Positions 41,724-50,313 of a stretch of DNA of 64,000 nucleotides are shown here, one piece after another. Position numbers and translations under genes: made by a program. The DNA comes from Deltaproteobacteria bacterium (GTDB lineage: Bacteria; Desulfobacterota; BSN033; UBA1163). The notes beneath the pieces were generated by a model. That model had not been told where the DNA came from and did no database searches. It saw nothing but the letters and a program-made list of their open reading frames with translations. The DNA lies in contig JAGVBT010000039.1 in NCBI GenBank assembly GCA_020059605.1, positions 1 to 64,000 on the forward strand. The letters are read 5' to 3'. The number at the start of each line of letters is the position of its first letter. Positions within the stretch are counted from its first letter, which is position 1.

Positions 41724-41751
41724 ATTGTAACCTGTGTGGAAGGGATGTCAA
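41724..41751 (-). promoter_or_regulatory. promoter of BFN-family gene
   Basis: Minus-strand TTGACA (41751-41746), 16-base spacer, TACAAT (41729-41724). Confidence 0.7.
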
Positions 41752-41766
41752 CCCTGGGAAGAGTAA

Positions 41767-42201
41767 CTATTTTTTCTCCTTCTTGACGAAGGGATGAGGG
41801 GTTCCTTTCCGGTAGGCAAGGGCCTGGCAGGAGGCAATCGGACGATTCTGATCATCGAAGACTTTGATCTCGCAGAGTGATGTTTTCGAAGTTTGATGAA
41901 CCTCCCTTGCCTCGGCAATCAAACGGCTGCCCGGGGAGGGGGGAGAGAGATAGGTGATGTTCATATTGAGGGCCACGGCAAGCGTGCCATGGGAATTCGA
42001 AGCGGTCTCAAAAGCCTCATCGATCAGGGCAAAGAGCGCTCCCCCATGGGCCATGCCGAAGAGATTCTCCATGTCCGGGGTGAATTTCATCTCCACCCTG
42101 GAGTATCCGTCATCCATATCGACCAGTTTGAGCCCGAATTTTATTGCAAAGGGCTCCTTCTCCACCTCGTGAAAAAAAGCCTCTTTGATTTTTTCGTCCA
42201 T
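41767..42201 (-). CDS. hotdog-fold thioesterase, PaaI family
   Basis: A 144-residue protein with the PaaI/4HBT hotdog pattern: VEMKFTPDMENLFGMAHGGALFALIDEAFETASNSHG (about 36-72), where HGG and the acidic residue of IDEA form the active site, followed by NMNITYLSPPSPGSRLIAEAREVHQTSKT. By family it hydrolyses acyl-CoA, often aromatic, but the substrate is not evident. It ends 16 bases before the -35 box of the BFN gene and follows the PAS-kinase gene by about 40 bases. Confidence 0.87.
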   Translation of the reverse strand: MDEKIKEAFFHEVEKEPFAIKFGLKLVDMDDGYSRVEMKFTPDMENLFGMAHGGALFALIDEAFETASNSHGTLAVALNMNITYLSPPSPGSRLIAEAREVHQTSKTSLCEIKVFDDQNRPIASCQALAYRKGTPHPFVKKEKK

Positions 42202-42242
42202 GGAATGCCCCTATCCCTGCTGACTGCGTATCCATTTTTTTT

Positions 42243-43370
42243 TTAGGGGGAAGTAAGAGAAGCGGGGGTTTCGGGTGAAATCCATCCCCGCCGGATCAGC
42301 CTCCTGCGGTCTCTTGGAAAGGTGAGTGTCACCGTTGTTCCCCTCCGGAGCCGGCTCTCGATTCTAATTTTCCCTCCGTGTTCCTCCACCACGCGCTTGA
42401 CAAAAGTGAGCCCTAATCCAACCCGTTCAGGCCTTGTGGAGAAGAAGGGTTCGAAAATACGGAGGAAATCCTTTTTAGAGATCCCCTCCCCCCGGTCCGA
42501 GACGGAAATCTCTACATGATCCTCATCACAAGCGAGTAGGACCTTTATTTTTTCCGGGCCGTTTTTCCCCCTGTCCTGGCTGACTGACTCGATACTATTC
42601 TCCAGAAGATGGGCAAGAACTCGCGTCATGAGACCTTTATCCATGTAAAAGCATACATCCCCTCCGAATGACCCTTCTGCTAAATTGAAGGAGACATCCT
42701 TTGCTCTCTCCTGCCCTGAAACGGTCCGGAGGGTTTGTTCTACAATCTCAAGAACATTCTCTTTCTTAAAGATCGGCTTGGGTGTATCAACCAGATCTTC
42801 GATCCGCCGGATGATCTCCTCCAGTCGCTTCGTCTCCTGAAGAATCCGGCTAAGATAAGCTTCCTTCTTTTGGGAAGAAAGGGCAGGTCTCATGAGGCGC
42901 CGTGTAAAACCCCCGATGGAGGCAACCGGGTTACGAACCTGATGGGCGATTTCCTCCACCATCATTCCGAGGCTGGTTTGGCGCCTCATTTCCAGTTTTT
43001 CCCTCTCCAGCCTTTTTAATCGCTGGATTTCCTGGAAAGAAAACACTAAGAAGGTCTCTCCTCCCTCCTTAAAAGGGGCGGTCACCAGATGGACGAAGAT
43101 TCCCTTTCCATCCTTCTGTCTTAAAAGTCCATCTCCCTCAAAACCAGCTTTGTAAATGGTCAGGTAAATGATGTTGGGCAGAAAATAGATCAAATCTTCT
43201 GCGAAAAAAAGGGCTCTCATCCTCTGCCCCTCCATCTCCTCCCTCGTATAGCCGAAGAGATTTTCCGCATAACGGCTGGCGCAGAGGATCATGGAGTGGA
43301 TGTCCGTAAGGACAAAAGCCACCTGGGTAAAATCGAGGAAGGGATGACGGCTTTTCAACAATTCAAACAT
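42243..43370 (-). CDS. PAS-domain sensor histidine kinase, soluble
   Basis: A 375-residue kinase without membrane segments. The start at 43370 (MFELLKSRHPFLDFTQVAFVLTD) lies behind a good promoter; the 55 extra codons of the longer frame fall upstream of it. A PAS domain covers about 10-130 (YAENLFGYTREEMEGQRMRALFF), then HisKA with IAHQVRNPVASIGGFTRRL, N-box LLENSIES, and G-box SDRGEGISKKDFLRIFEPFFSTRPERVGLGL. HQVRNP resembles cytosolic NtrB-like kinases. No adjacent response regulator. Confidence 0.88.
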   Translation of the reverse strand: MFELLKSRHPFLDFTQVAFVLTDIHSMILCASRYAENLFGYTREEMEGQRMRALFFAEDLIYFLPNIIYLTIYKAGFEGDGLLRQKDGKGIFVHLVTAPFKEGGETFLVFSFQEIQRLKRLEREKLEMRRQTSLGMMVEEIAHQVRNPVASIGGFTRRLMRPALSSQKKEAYLSRILQETKRLEEIIRRIEDLVDTPKPIFKKENVLEIVEQTLRTVSGQERAKDVSFNLAEGSFGGDVCFYMDKGLMTRVLAHLLENSIESVSQDRGKNGPEKIKVLLACDEDHVEISVSDRGEGISKKDFLRIFEPFFSTRPERVGLGLTFVKRVVEEHGGKIRIESRLRRGTTVTLTFPRDRRRLIRRGWISPETPASLTSP

Positions 43371-43402
43371 GGAATGGCCGGTAAAAGCATCATGGCGAAT
43401 CC

Positions 43403-43430
43403 ATTCTATTCCACCCTCCTGAAAAGTCAA
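43403..43430 (-). promoter_or_regulatory. promoter of PAS kinase gene
   Basis: Minus-strand TTGACT (43430-43425), 16-base spacer, TAGAAT (43408-43403). This placement decides for the start at 43370. Confidence 0.55.
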
Positions 43431-43680
43431 GAAAAATTGTGGGGCTCCCCCGGCCACCCCGTCAGGACAGGGCAGGCACGTCGGGGCTTCCCGGCAAGGT
43501 AATACCGTTATATTATGCCCCTTGACCCCGCCCACAGCGCGGCGCTTGCGGGGCGCATTCCGGTCCAGCTTATTTACGTTAACATCCGTTGTTCCTTGAC
43601 AAAGATGGAGAATCTCGTTTAAAAAACATCAACAACGACAGAGAATACCCGAACCCCATGGAAAAGCCGGAAAATTTTAG
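43431..43680. other. gene-free region before glpA, with plus-strand promoter
   Basis: No gene is seen. The left part is GC rich with a short palindrome (agcgcggcgct near 43536-43546). A plus-strand promoter candidate for glpABC is TTGACA at 43596-43601, a 17-base spacer and TTAAAA at 43619-43624. The glpA ATG at 43681 has no clear ribosome binding site. Confidence 0.45.
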
Positions 43681-45189
43681 ATGAACCTCAAAACCGAAGT
43701 TCTGATTATTGGCGGTGGAGCAACCGGGGCAGGCATTGCAAGGGATTTATCCTTACGGGGGATACCTTGCCTTCTCGTCGAGAAGGGAGATTTTCTATCC
43801 GGAGCCTCGGGAAGAAATCACGGACTTTTCCACAGTGGTGGAAGATATGTGGTAGCCGATCCCGAAGCGGCGCGCGAGTGCATTGCTGAAAACAGGATCC
43901 TAAGAAAAATTGCCTCCCGCTGCGTCGAGGAAACGGATGGCCTTTTCATTTCCCTACCGGAAGATGGCCTCGATTTCAGGGACCGATTTGTCCGCGCCTG
44001 CGAAGAGGCAGCCATCCCCGCCCGCCTCCTCTCCCAAGACGAGGCCCTCTCCCTGGAACCCGGCCTCAATCCCGACCTCAAGAGCGCGGTGGCCGTTCCG
44101 GATGGATCCATCGACCCATTTGAACTGGTCCTTGAAAATGCCGGAGACGCAGAGGCCCACGGAGCCACATTTTTACTCCATACCGAAGTCACCTCCCTGC
44201 TTTTGGATGGAGATCGAGTGAAAGCAGTCGTTGCTAAAGACCTTCTCCGTGGGGAGGAGTATAGGATCGAAGCTTCTTATCTCGTTAACGCCACCGGAGC
44301 CTGGGCGGATCGGTTTTTAAGATTGGCAGGCCTTCACATTGCCATGGCCCTTTCGAAGGGTTCGATGCTCGTGACCAATCAAAGGGTCAGCCACAGGGTG
44401 ATCAACCGTTGCCGGCCTCCTTCCGATGGGGACATTATCGTGCCTAACCATACCGTCTCCATCCTGGGAACAACCTCCATCCGCCTGGAGGAAATCGAGC
44501 ATCTCGAAATTACTCCCCCGGAAGTCTCCCTCCTGATCAGGGAGGCCTCAAGGATGGTCCCTGCCATCGAAACAACCCGGTTCATCCGGGCCTACGCAGG
44601 CGTCCGGCCTCTCTTTCTATCCGGCGAAGAAGGGGGTGACCGGGCAATCAGCCGGGGATTTGTCCTGATCGATCATGAGAAAAGAGATGGGATAAGGAAT
44701 CTGATCACCGTCACCGGAGGAAAACTGGTCACCTACCGTTTGATGGCTGAAAAGGCTTCCGACCTGGTCTGCCAGAAAATGGGGATCAACCACCCCTCCG
44801 TCACTCACACGAAACCTCTTCCGGGCGCCGGGCAGCGTGCCGGGCTTAAAGAACGGCTGAAGACACTGGGACAGGGAGAGATCCTCTGCGATTGTGAGCT
44901 GGTCCGGAGGGAAGAAGCGGAAGAAGTTTTTAGGGAAGGGAAACTTAAAAATCCTCTCGATATCCTCCATCGAACCCGGCTTGCCAAGGGAACCTGCCAG
45001 GGAGCTTTCTGTGTCTATCGTCTGTTAGGCCTGTTGAATGAATCAGGGAAGATAAGAGGAGACTCCAATACGATTTTGAAGGGGTTTCTTGAGGAAAGAT
45101 GGAAAGGAATTCGACCGGTGCTCTGGGGGACTTCTGTCAGAGAAGAAGAGCTGATCGAATCAATCTATAAAGGAATCTTCAATTTATAG
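43681..45189 (+). CDS. glpA: anaerobic glycerol-3-phosphate dehydrogenase subunit A
   Basis: A 502-residue FAD enzyme subunit that oxidises sn-glycerol 3-phosphate to dihydroxyacetone phosphate. The FAD-binding start is TEVLIIGGGATGAGIARDLSLRGIPCLLVEKGDF (about 4-37), followed by SGASGRNHGLFHSGGRYVV, as in GlpA. The last 100 residues form a BFD-like Cys domain: ILCDCELVRREEAEEV and RLAKGTCQGAFCVYRLLGLL. This subunit works with GlpB and the Fe-S membrane anchor GlpC, both following. Together they pass electrons to the quinone pool under anoxia. Confidence 0.95.
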   Translation: MNLKTEVLIIGGGATGAGIARDLSLRGIPCLLVEKGDFLSGASGRNHGLFHSGGRYVVADPEAARECIAENRILRKIASRCVEETDGLFISLPEDGLDFRDRFVRACEEAAIPARLLSQDEALSLEPGLNPDLKSAVAVPDGSIDPFELVLENAGDAEAHGATFLLHTEVTSLLLDGDRVKAVVAKDLLRGEEYRIEASYLVNATGAWADRFLRLAGLHIAMALSKGSMLVTNQRVSHRVINRCRPPSDGDIIVPNHTVSILGTTSIRLEEIEHLEITPPEVSLLIREASRMVPAIETTRFIRAYAGVRPLFLSGEEGGDRAISRGFVLIDHEKRDGIRNLITVTGGKLVTYRLMAEKASDLVCQKMGINHPSVTHTKPLPGAGQRAGLKERLKTLGQGEILCDCELVRREEAEEVFREGKLKNPLDILHRTRLAKGTCQGAFCVYRLLGLLNESGKIRGDSNTILKGFLEERWKGIRPVLWGTSVREEELIESIYKGIFNL

Positions 45190-45261
45190 GAGTCAAAGGA
45201 CGAAGCTGAAAAGCACCGGTATCCTCGAACCCTTGAATCCTTGACCCCTTTTAAGAAATCG

Positions 45262-46473
45262 ATGCAATACGATCTGATCGTAATCGGGATGGGACTTTCC
45301 GGGTTGATGGCGGCCCGGACAGCCGCAGAGACCGGCAGGAAGGTTCTGATTATTGGAAAAGGGATGGGCTGTCTCACCCTCTTCTCCAATACGATCGATC
45401 TATTGGGGAAGATCCCGGGAACAATGGAATTAAGGGACGGCCTTTCTCAATGGATCAAGGATCATCCGGATCACCCTTATTCAAAAGTCGGATTAAACGG
45501 CGTTGAGGAAGGCATTGCCTCCTTTTCATCCCTTTTTCGGTCCCCTTACTCTTTTCGGGCGATTGGAGACAGAAATAGTTTCATACCCACGGGTGCAGGA
45601 CATAGGAGGCCGACCTATCTCATTCCGGGCACGATGATCGCCGGAGCCTCCTGTAACAAGGCGCTCATCATTGGGTTTAAGGGGTTCAGGGATTTCAGCG
45701 CCGGTTATGTTGCGGGCCCGCTGAAATGGCGTGGGACAACTCTTTCCGTGCCATCTCTTTTTAACCGGGAGATTTCCGCCACCGCCCTTTCGAGATGGAT
45801 GGAAAGGGAATCTTTCAGAGAAACGATCGCGCGGGATATCAGAAAGCATCTCAAGGAAGAATCCTGCGTCGGTCTTCCGGCGATCCTGGGAATTCATGAC
45901 CCCATAAAAGTAAAAATGGATCTGGAAGAAAAGATTGGGGTTGAGGTTTTTGAAATTCCGGGTCTTCCCCCCTCTCTTCCGGGGATGAGAATCTTTAACC
46001 GGGTCAAGGAGTGGTTGATCGGAAAGGGTGTCGACTTTCTTTACGGTTACCCGGTTTCAGAAATTTCTGTAAAAGAAAAAGAGGTTAAAGGAATTGATGT
46101 CCATCATCCTCCCGCCTCCGGTTTCCATTCTGCTGACCGTTTTATCCTTGCCACGGGCCGCTTCATCGGGGGAGGATTGACGGCGGACCGGGGAAGCGTA
46201 TCGGAACCCCTCTTTCATCTGCCCGTAGCCCAGCCCGGGTCACGGGAGGAATGGTTTGGGAAATCTTTCTTCGATGAGCATCCAATCCACCGGGCAGGCA
46301 TTTTAACCGATTCCTCTCTTCGCCCTGTTGACCAAACGGAGAAACCCTTATTCGAAAATGTCTGGATCGCGGGCACGATGCTCGCAGGCCATCGATGTAT
46401 CGATGAAATATCAAGGGAAGGGATTGAAATTGCCACAGGATACATGGCGGCAAAAAATGCAATGAAACAATAA
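45262..46473 (+). CDS. glpB: anaerobic glycerol-3-phosphate dehydrogenase subunit B
   Basis: A 403-residue flavoprotein subunit. ATG at 45262 (MQYDLIVIGMGLSGLMAARTAAETGRKVLIIGKGMG) gives the normal N-terminal dinucleotide fold; the frame is open 7 codons further to a TTG. GCLTLFSNTIDLLG and the C-terminal FENVWIAGTMLAGHRCIDEISREGIEIATGYMAA match GlpB. It lies 72 bases after glpA and 221 before glpC, the latter gap being filled by repeats. Confidence 0.93.
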   Translation: MQYDLIVIGMGLSGLMAARTAAETGRKVLIIGKGMGCLTLFSNTIDLLGKIPGTMELRDGLSQWIKDHPDHPYSKVGLNGVEEGIASFSSLFRSPYSFRAIGDRNSFIPTGAGHRRPTYLIPGTMIAGASCNKALIIGFKGFRDFSAGYVAGPLKWRGTTLSVPSLFNREISATALSRWMERESFRETIARDIRKHLKEESCVGLPAILGIHDPIKVKMDLEEKIGVEVFEIPGLPPSLPGMRIFNRVKEWLIGKGVDFLYGYPVSEISVKEKEVKGIDVHHPPASGFHSADRFILATGRFIGGGLTADRGSVSEPLFHLPVAQPGSREEWFGKSFFDEHPIHRAGILTDSSLRPVDQTEKPLFENVWIAGTMLAGHRCIDEISREGIEIATGYMAAKNAMKQ

Positions 46474-46694
46474 CCAATTTCCAAAAAATAACTACCCTTC
46501 TTAACCCCACCTCACCTCCCCTTTCCGCCAGAAGCGGATCCGCTCTGGACGGAAAATTAAGGGTAGGAAGGGAGGGGTTAAAAATTGGTAAGGGGGCGTT
46601 ATGGATGATTGGAGTTTGGTCATTGGAGCTTATTGGGGATTCGGAATTTACTGATTGGAACTTAGTTGGGCTGATTCAATAGGCGACTAAAAGT
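46474..46694. repeat. repeat-filled gap between glpB and glpC
   Basis: Imperfect inverted repeats frame the first half: accaattt (46473-46482) pairs with aaattggt near 46585-46592, and ttaacccc-acct (46501-46512) with a ggaggggttaa segment near 46572-46582. The sequence at 46501-46524 is almost the same as at 4071-4094. The second half (46600-46690) holds iterated ttggagttt/attggaactt motifs. The insertion splits an otherwise compact glp operon. Confidence 0.55.
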
Positions 46695-47894
46695 ATGGAC
46701 GAGAGAACCTGGCCTAACAACAATACCGATGTTTGTATCCGCTGTGCGGCCTGCATGGCGGTCTGTCCTGTCTCAAGGGTTACTCCCCTCTTTCCCGGTC
46801 CAAAACAGACAGGCCCGGGCGCCCAGAGGTTCAGAAAGCCTGGCGACCCTTCGGTCGACGAATGGATCGATCTCTGCATCGGTTGCCGTCTTTGCGATCT
46901 GGCCTGCTCCTCGGGCGTCCCCATCTCCGAACTGAACCTCATTGCCAGGGCGAAATATCTGGACGAGAAGAAAAGGCCTCTTCGTGACTGGCTTCTCACC
47001 CACTCCTATCTCTTCTCCAGAGTCGCCTCCTTCTTCTCTCCCATCACCAATTTTCTTTTTAAAAACCGGGGAGTCAGGTGGATGGCTGATCTCCTTTTAA
47101 AGATTGACCGGAGAAGGGAGCTTCCTGTCTATGAGTCTCCCACCTTCCGGCAATGGTTCGGGGGACATCGCTCCACGGGTGAAAAAAAGATCGCCTATTT
47201 CTACGGCTGCTATATCAATACAAACGAGGTCGATGTGGGAAAGGCGGCCGTCCAGGTTCTGGAGGCAAACGGCCTTGAGGTGTTTCTCCCGCCCCAGGAA
47301 TGCTGCGGCCTTCCCATGCTTGGCAACGGAGATTTTGAAGGCGCAAGAAAAATGGGTTTAAAGAATGTTCCCTCCCTTCTTCAAGCCATCCGCTCGGGAT
47401 CGGAGATCATTTTTTCCTCGACCAGTTGCGGCGAAATGATAAAGCATGAATATAACCGTCTCCTGGCCATCCCGGGAGCGGAGGAGGTTGCCCCTCACCT
47501 CTTTGATCTCTTCGAATATCTCAGAAAATTAAAAGAATCCGGAAATCTTAATCTTCGGCTCAAAGAGCTCCCCATCAGGGCGGCCTACTTTGCACCTTGC
47601 CACCTCAGGTCCCTCGGAATCGGACTCCCGGCCCTTGACATTTTACGGCTCATCCCAGGCTTGCATATCGAAAACATCGATGCCGATTGCTGCGGACTGG
47701 GAGGGACCTTCGGTTTTAAAAAGGAAAAGTATGAAATATCGCAGGAGATCGGGAAAGACTTAAAAGAAGCGATCGATCGCTTAAATCCGGAAGCCGTTCT
47801 TACGGACTGCGAAGGATGCCGCATGCAGATCCGCCACCTCACCGGCCTGAAGGTTTTACATCCCGTTCAGTTGCTAAGAGATGCACTGACATAA
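46695..47894 (+). CDS. glpC: anaerobic glycerol-3-phosphate dehydrogenase subunit C
   Basis: A 399-residue Fe-S subunit. Two [4Fe-4S] motifs lie at the N-terminus (CIRCAACMAVCPV, about 14-26, and CIGCRLCDLACSSGVP, about 61-76), then two CCG domains (CYINTNEV...ECCGLPMLG; CHLRSLG...DADCCGLGGTFG), as in GlpC and heterodisulfide-reductase relatives. There is no strong membrane helix, so membrane contact is peripheral or via a partner. It completes glpABC. Confidence 0.94.
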   Translation: MDERTWPNNNTDVCIRCAACMAVCPVSRVTPLFPGPKQTGPGAQRFRKPGDPSVDEWIDLCIGCRLCDLACSSGVPISELNLIARAKYLDEKKRPLRDWLLTHSYLFSRVASFFSPITNFLFKNRGVRWMADLLLKIDRRRELPVYESPTFRQWFGGHRSTGEKKIAYFYGCYINTNEVDVGKAAVQVLEANGLEVFLPPQECCGLPMLGNGDFEGARKMGLKNVPSLLQAIRSGSEIIFSSTSCGEMIKHEYNRLLAIPGAEEVAPHLFDLFEYLRKLKESGNLNLRLKELPIRAAYFAPCHLRSLGIGLPALDILRLIPGLHIENIDADCCGLGGTFGFKKEKYEISQEIGKDLKEAIDRLNPEAVLTDCEGCRMQIRHLTGLKVLHPVQLLRDALT

Positions 47895-47915
47895 GAAACA
47901 AAAATTAAAAAATTA

Positions 47916-48196
47916 GGGACGTTGGTTCAAATGCAACTTTATCCTTGACCATCTGTCAGCCACTTCTCTCGACGATAACGTTAACTCCGGGACCCTCCGT
48001 CTCAACTTCGACTCCCTATTATGGCATCAGCCCATCTATCATTATGTCATAAACCTCTCGGTTATCTTGGCATCTATGTGTATCCTACCCCCCCATTCGG
48101 CAATGTCAATTTCTGTTTGACCCGGTATCCGCGTTGGCGAGCAGCGGTTAAGATCTTTTCTTTTGCATTGCAAAGTTGTATTTGAACCAACGTCCC
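47916..48196. mobile_element. 281-bp MITE-like element with 25-bp terminal inverted repeats
   Basis: Arms at 47916-47940 (beginning gggacgttggttcaaatg) and 48172-48196 are reverse complements at 24 of 25 positions. The interior has no open frame and no recognisable transposase. It fills the gap between convergent glpC and the HAD gene. Either a non-autonomous transposable element or the worn remnant of an insertion sequence; a clear target duplication is not seen. Confidence 0.7.
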
Positions 48197-48205
48197 CTTT
48201 TTCGA

Positions 48206-48997
48206 TCACCCGATCAGCAGATTTTCGACGTCGGCGATGCTTTGGAAGACGAAGTCGGGTTGGCCGGGGGTGTGTTTTATTTTTTTTAGGGCCTCTACGT
48301 CAGTCACCCCGGTGAGCACAATGCCCGTGGCAATTCCGGATTCTTTCCCCATTTTGATGTCCGTCTCGAGGCGGTCCCCGATGAGGATACAATCTTCGGG
48401 TCTCAATCCCAGCACCTCCAGGACCGTTTCGACCATGATGGGAGAAGGCTTCCCCACGATGACCTCAACCTTCTTCTCCGTCACCGCCTCAATCGCGGCA
48501 ATCATTCCCGCACAGTCCGGGATCTCTCCTCCCTCCACCGGACAGGTCCGGTCGGGGTTAGTGGCAATGAAACGGGCTCCAAATTTCTTAATAGCCTGGA
48601 AGGCGATATTTAGTTTTTTATAGTCGAAGGTCCGGTCGAAAGCCACAATCACATAGTCAATCTCGTTTGGCTCCTCGGTGATGATGAATTCGGCCCTTTT
48701 CAACTCTTCGATAAAGGGAATTTCCCCCACTACAAAAAGTTTCGCCCCCGGTGCATTCTTTTTCAAATAGTGGATCATCACAGAAGTGGAGTTGATGACT
48801 TCATGGGGTCGCGTAGGAATCCCGAGGCGGGTTAATTTGGAAGCGTAGTCTTCGCGGGTCTGGAGCGGCTTGTTGGAGAGAAAGACGACCTTTCTTCCGG
48901 CCTCCCGGAGTCGCCGAATCACCGTGTCGGCCCCGGGAATCAGTCGATCGCTTAAGTATACCGTCCCGTCCAAATCAAAGATAAATCCTTTGAACAT
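48206..48997 (-). CDS. HAD-IIA phosphatase, NagD/glycerol-3-phosphate-phosphatase type
   Basis: A 263-residue cytoplasmic phosphatase. HAD motif I is FDLDGTVY (7-14), motif II FLSNKP (39-44), the lysine motif VGKPSP (about 191-196) and motif IV GDRLETDIKMG (about 217-227), with the large C2a cap between (residues 75-175), which defines class IIA. Relatives hydrolyse glycerol 3-phosphate, 4-nitrophenyl phosphate or sugar phosphates. As last gene of the Ugp-like operon, glycerol phosphate or a similar imported phosphoester is likely. It follows the ATPase gene by 17 bases. Confidence 0.87.
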   Translation of the reverse strand: MFKGFIFDLDGTVYLSDRLIPGADTVIRRLREAGRKVVFLSNKPLQTREDYASKLTRLGIPTRPHEVINSTSVMIHYLKKNAPGAKLFVVGEIPFIEELKRAEFIITEEPNEIDYVIVAFDRTFDYKKLNIAFQAIKKFGARFIATNPDRTCPVEGGEIPDCAGMIAAIEAVTEKKVEVIVGKPSPIMVETVLEVLGLRPEDCILIGDRLETDIKMGKESGIATGIVLTGVTDVEALKKIKHTPGQPDFVFQSIADVENLLIG

Positions 48998-49014
48998 TTC
49001 CCGTCACTTATCTA

Positions 49015-50127
49015 TCATTCCTCTGTCATAATCCGGAGATTCGGAGGATCTTTTTGAAACAGGTGCATCCTGCCGAGGTCTAAAGCAAGTTCGATCTCCT
49101 GATGGACTCGATAAACCTTCTGCACATCCACTGCCGCAATAAGATTGTGTTTCCCTGCGGTCACATTGAGATGAATCTCCGAGCCTAATGGCTCAATCAC
49201 ATCGATCACTGAACGGATTGAATTTGCCTTGAAAGGTTCGGGAGCAAATGCCCGATCATAGATATCATTGGGCCTAATCCCAAAAATCGCCTCCGATCCG
49301 ACTAACGATTGATAATATGGGACCTTCTGCTCCGGTATGGGGAGTTGAAAGCTCTCCGCATCGATAAAGGGGCGGCCCTCCTTCGATTGGATCCGGCAGG
49401 GGATGACGTTCATCACCGGGCTCCCGATAAAACCTGCAACAAAGAGGTTGACCGGGGAGTTATAGACATCCAGAGGATGCCCGATCTGGTGAATCCATCC
49501 GTCCTTCATCACCACGATCTTTGTCCCCATCGTCATCGCTTCGACCTGGTCATGAGTGACGTAGACGATCGTCGTCTGGAGCCGGTCATGAAGCTTTGAC
49601 AGTTCGGCCCGCATCTGAACCCTAAGCTTTGCATCCAGGTTGGAGAGCGGTTCATCGAAGAGAAAGACGGCCGGTTTCCGGACGATGGCCCGGCCCACCG
49701 CCACCCTCTGCCGCTGTCCTCCGGAAAGCTGCTTCGGCTTTCGGTCGAGAAAATCCTGAATGCCAAGGATCTCCGCCGCCTCCCTCACCCTCTGCGCGAT
49801 CTCACTCTTCGGAAACTTTCTCAGCTTGAGGCCGAAGGCCATATTCTTGAAGACCGACATGTGCGGATAGAGGGCATACTCCTGGAAAACCATAGCGATG
49901 TCCCGTTCCTTTGGAGGGAGATCATTGACCATCCGATCCCCGATCGTGATCGTTCCGTTGTTGGGTTCTTCCAGACCTGCGATCATCCGGAGGGCGGTCG
50001 ATTTGCCGCATCCCGAAGGGCCCACGAGGACTGCAAATTCCTTGTCTTCCACGATGAGATTGAAGTCCCTTACAGCCTGAACGGTTCCAAATTGCTTCGA
50101 GACATTTTCCATCACGACTCTGGCCAT
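49015..50127 (-). CDS. ugpC: Ugp/Mal-type ABC ATPase
   Basis: A 370-residue importer ATPase of the CUT1 group. Walker A GPSGCGKST (about 36-44), LSGGQRQR signature, Walker B VFLFDEP with LSNLDAKLR, and a C-terminal regulatory/TOBE domain with IFGIRPNDIYDRAF. It should energise the two permeases encoded upstream on the same strand. A repeat element (50164-50307) separates it from the permease gene, so it may have its own transcript or be read through. Confidence 0.87.
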   Translation of the reverse strand: MARVVMENVSKQFGTVQAVRDFNLIVEDKEFAVLVGPSGCGKSTALRMIAGLEEPNNGTITIGDRMVNDLPPKERDIAMVFQEYALYPHMSVFKNMAFGLKLRKFPKSEIAQRVREAAEILGIQDFLDRKPKQLSGGQRQRVAVGRAIVRKPAVFLFDEPLSNLDAKLRVQMRAELSKLHDRLQTTIVYVTHDQVEAMTMGTKIVVMKDGWIHQIGHPLDVYNSPVNLFVAGFIGSPVMNVIPCRIQSKEGRPFIDAESFQLPIPEQKVPYYQSLVGSEAIFGIRPNDIYDRAFAPEPFKANSIRSVIDVIEPLGSEIHLNVTAGKHNLIAAVDVQKVYRVHQEIELALDLGRMHLFQKDPPNLRIMTEE

Positions 50128-50163
50128 GACCCGCGTCCTTTCACTTTAAATATATTTTTAAAT

Positions 50164-50307
50164 TAATACAAACGCAATATTCATTTTTACAACCAACTTG
50201 ATCACCCCTCACCCTTCCCCCATGGTCGGGCCTTTACGACTCTCCCCTTCGAGGGGAGAGGAAGGGGGTGAGGGATCAATTACAAAGAATTTAATGCGTT
50301 TGTATTA
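50164..50307. repeat. 144-bp inverted-repeat element with G/C-rich hairpin
   Basis: Perfect 13-bp ends taatacaaacgca (50164-50176) and its complement (50295-50307) flank a strong hairpin with ctcaccc / gggtgag and ctcccc-ttcg-agggga arms. The hairpin shares tggtcggg-cttt and following bases with a sequence at 61668-61736, so it is a dispersed repeat. It interrupts the permease-ATPase gap. Confidence 0.65.
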
Positions 50308-50313
50308 GTTCCT

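Noticed and set aside
43371-43535. 55 extra N-terminal codons of the PAS kinase
   Set aside because: A promoter with good spacing lies inside this stretch, and the extra residues are Cys/Pro-rich and unlike a PAS kinase N-terminus.
47916-48196. Transposase gene inside the inverted-repeat element
   Set aside because: All six frames are interrupted within short distances; no transposase motif was recognised.
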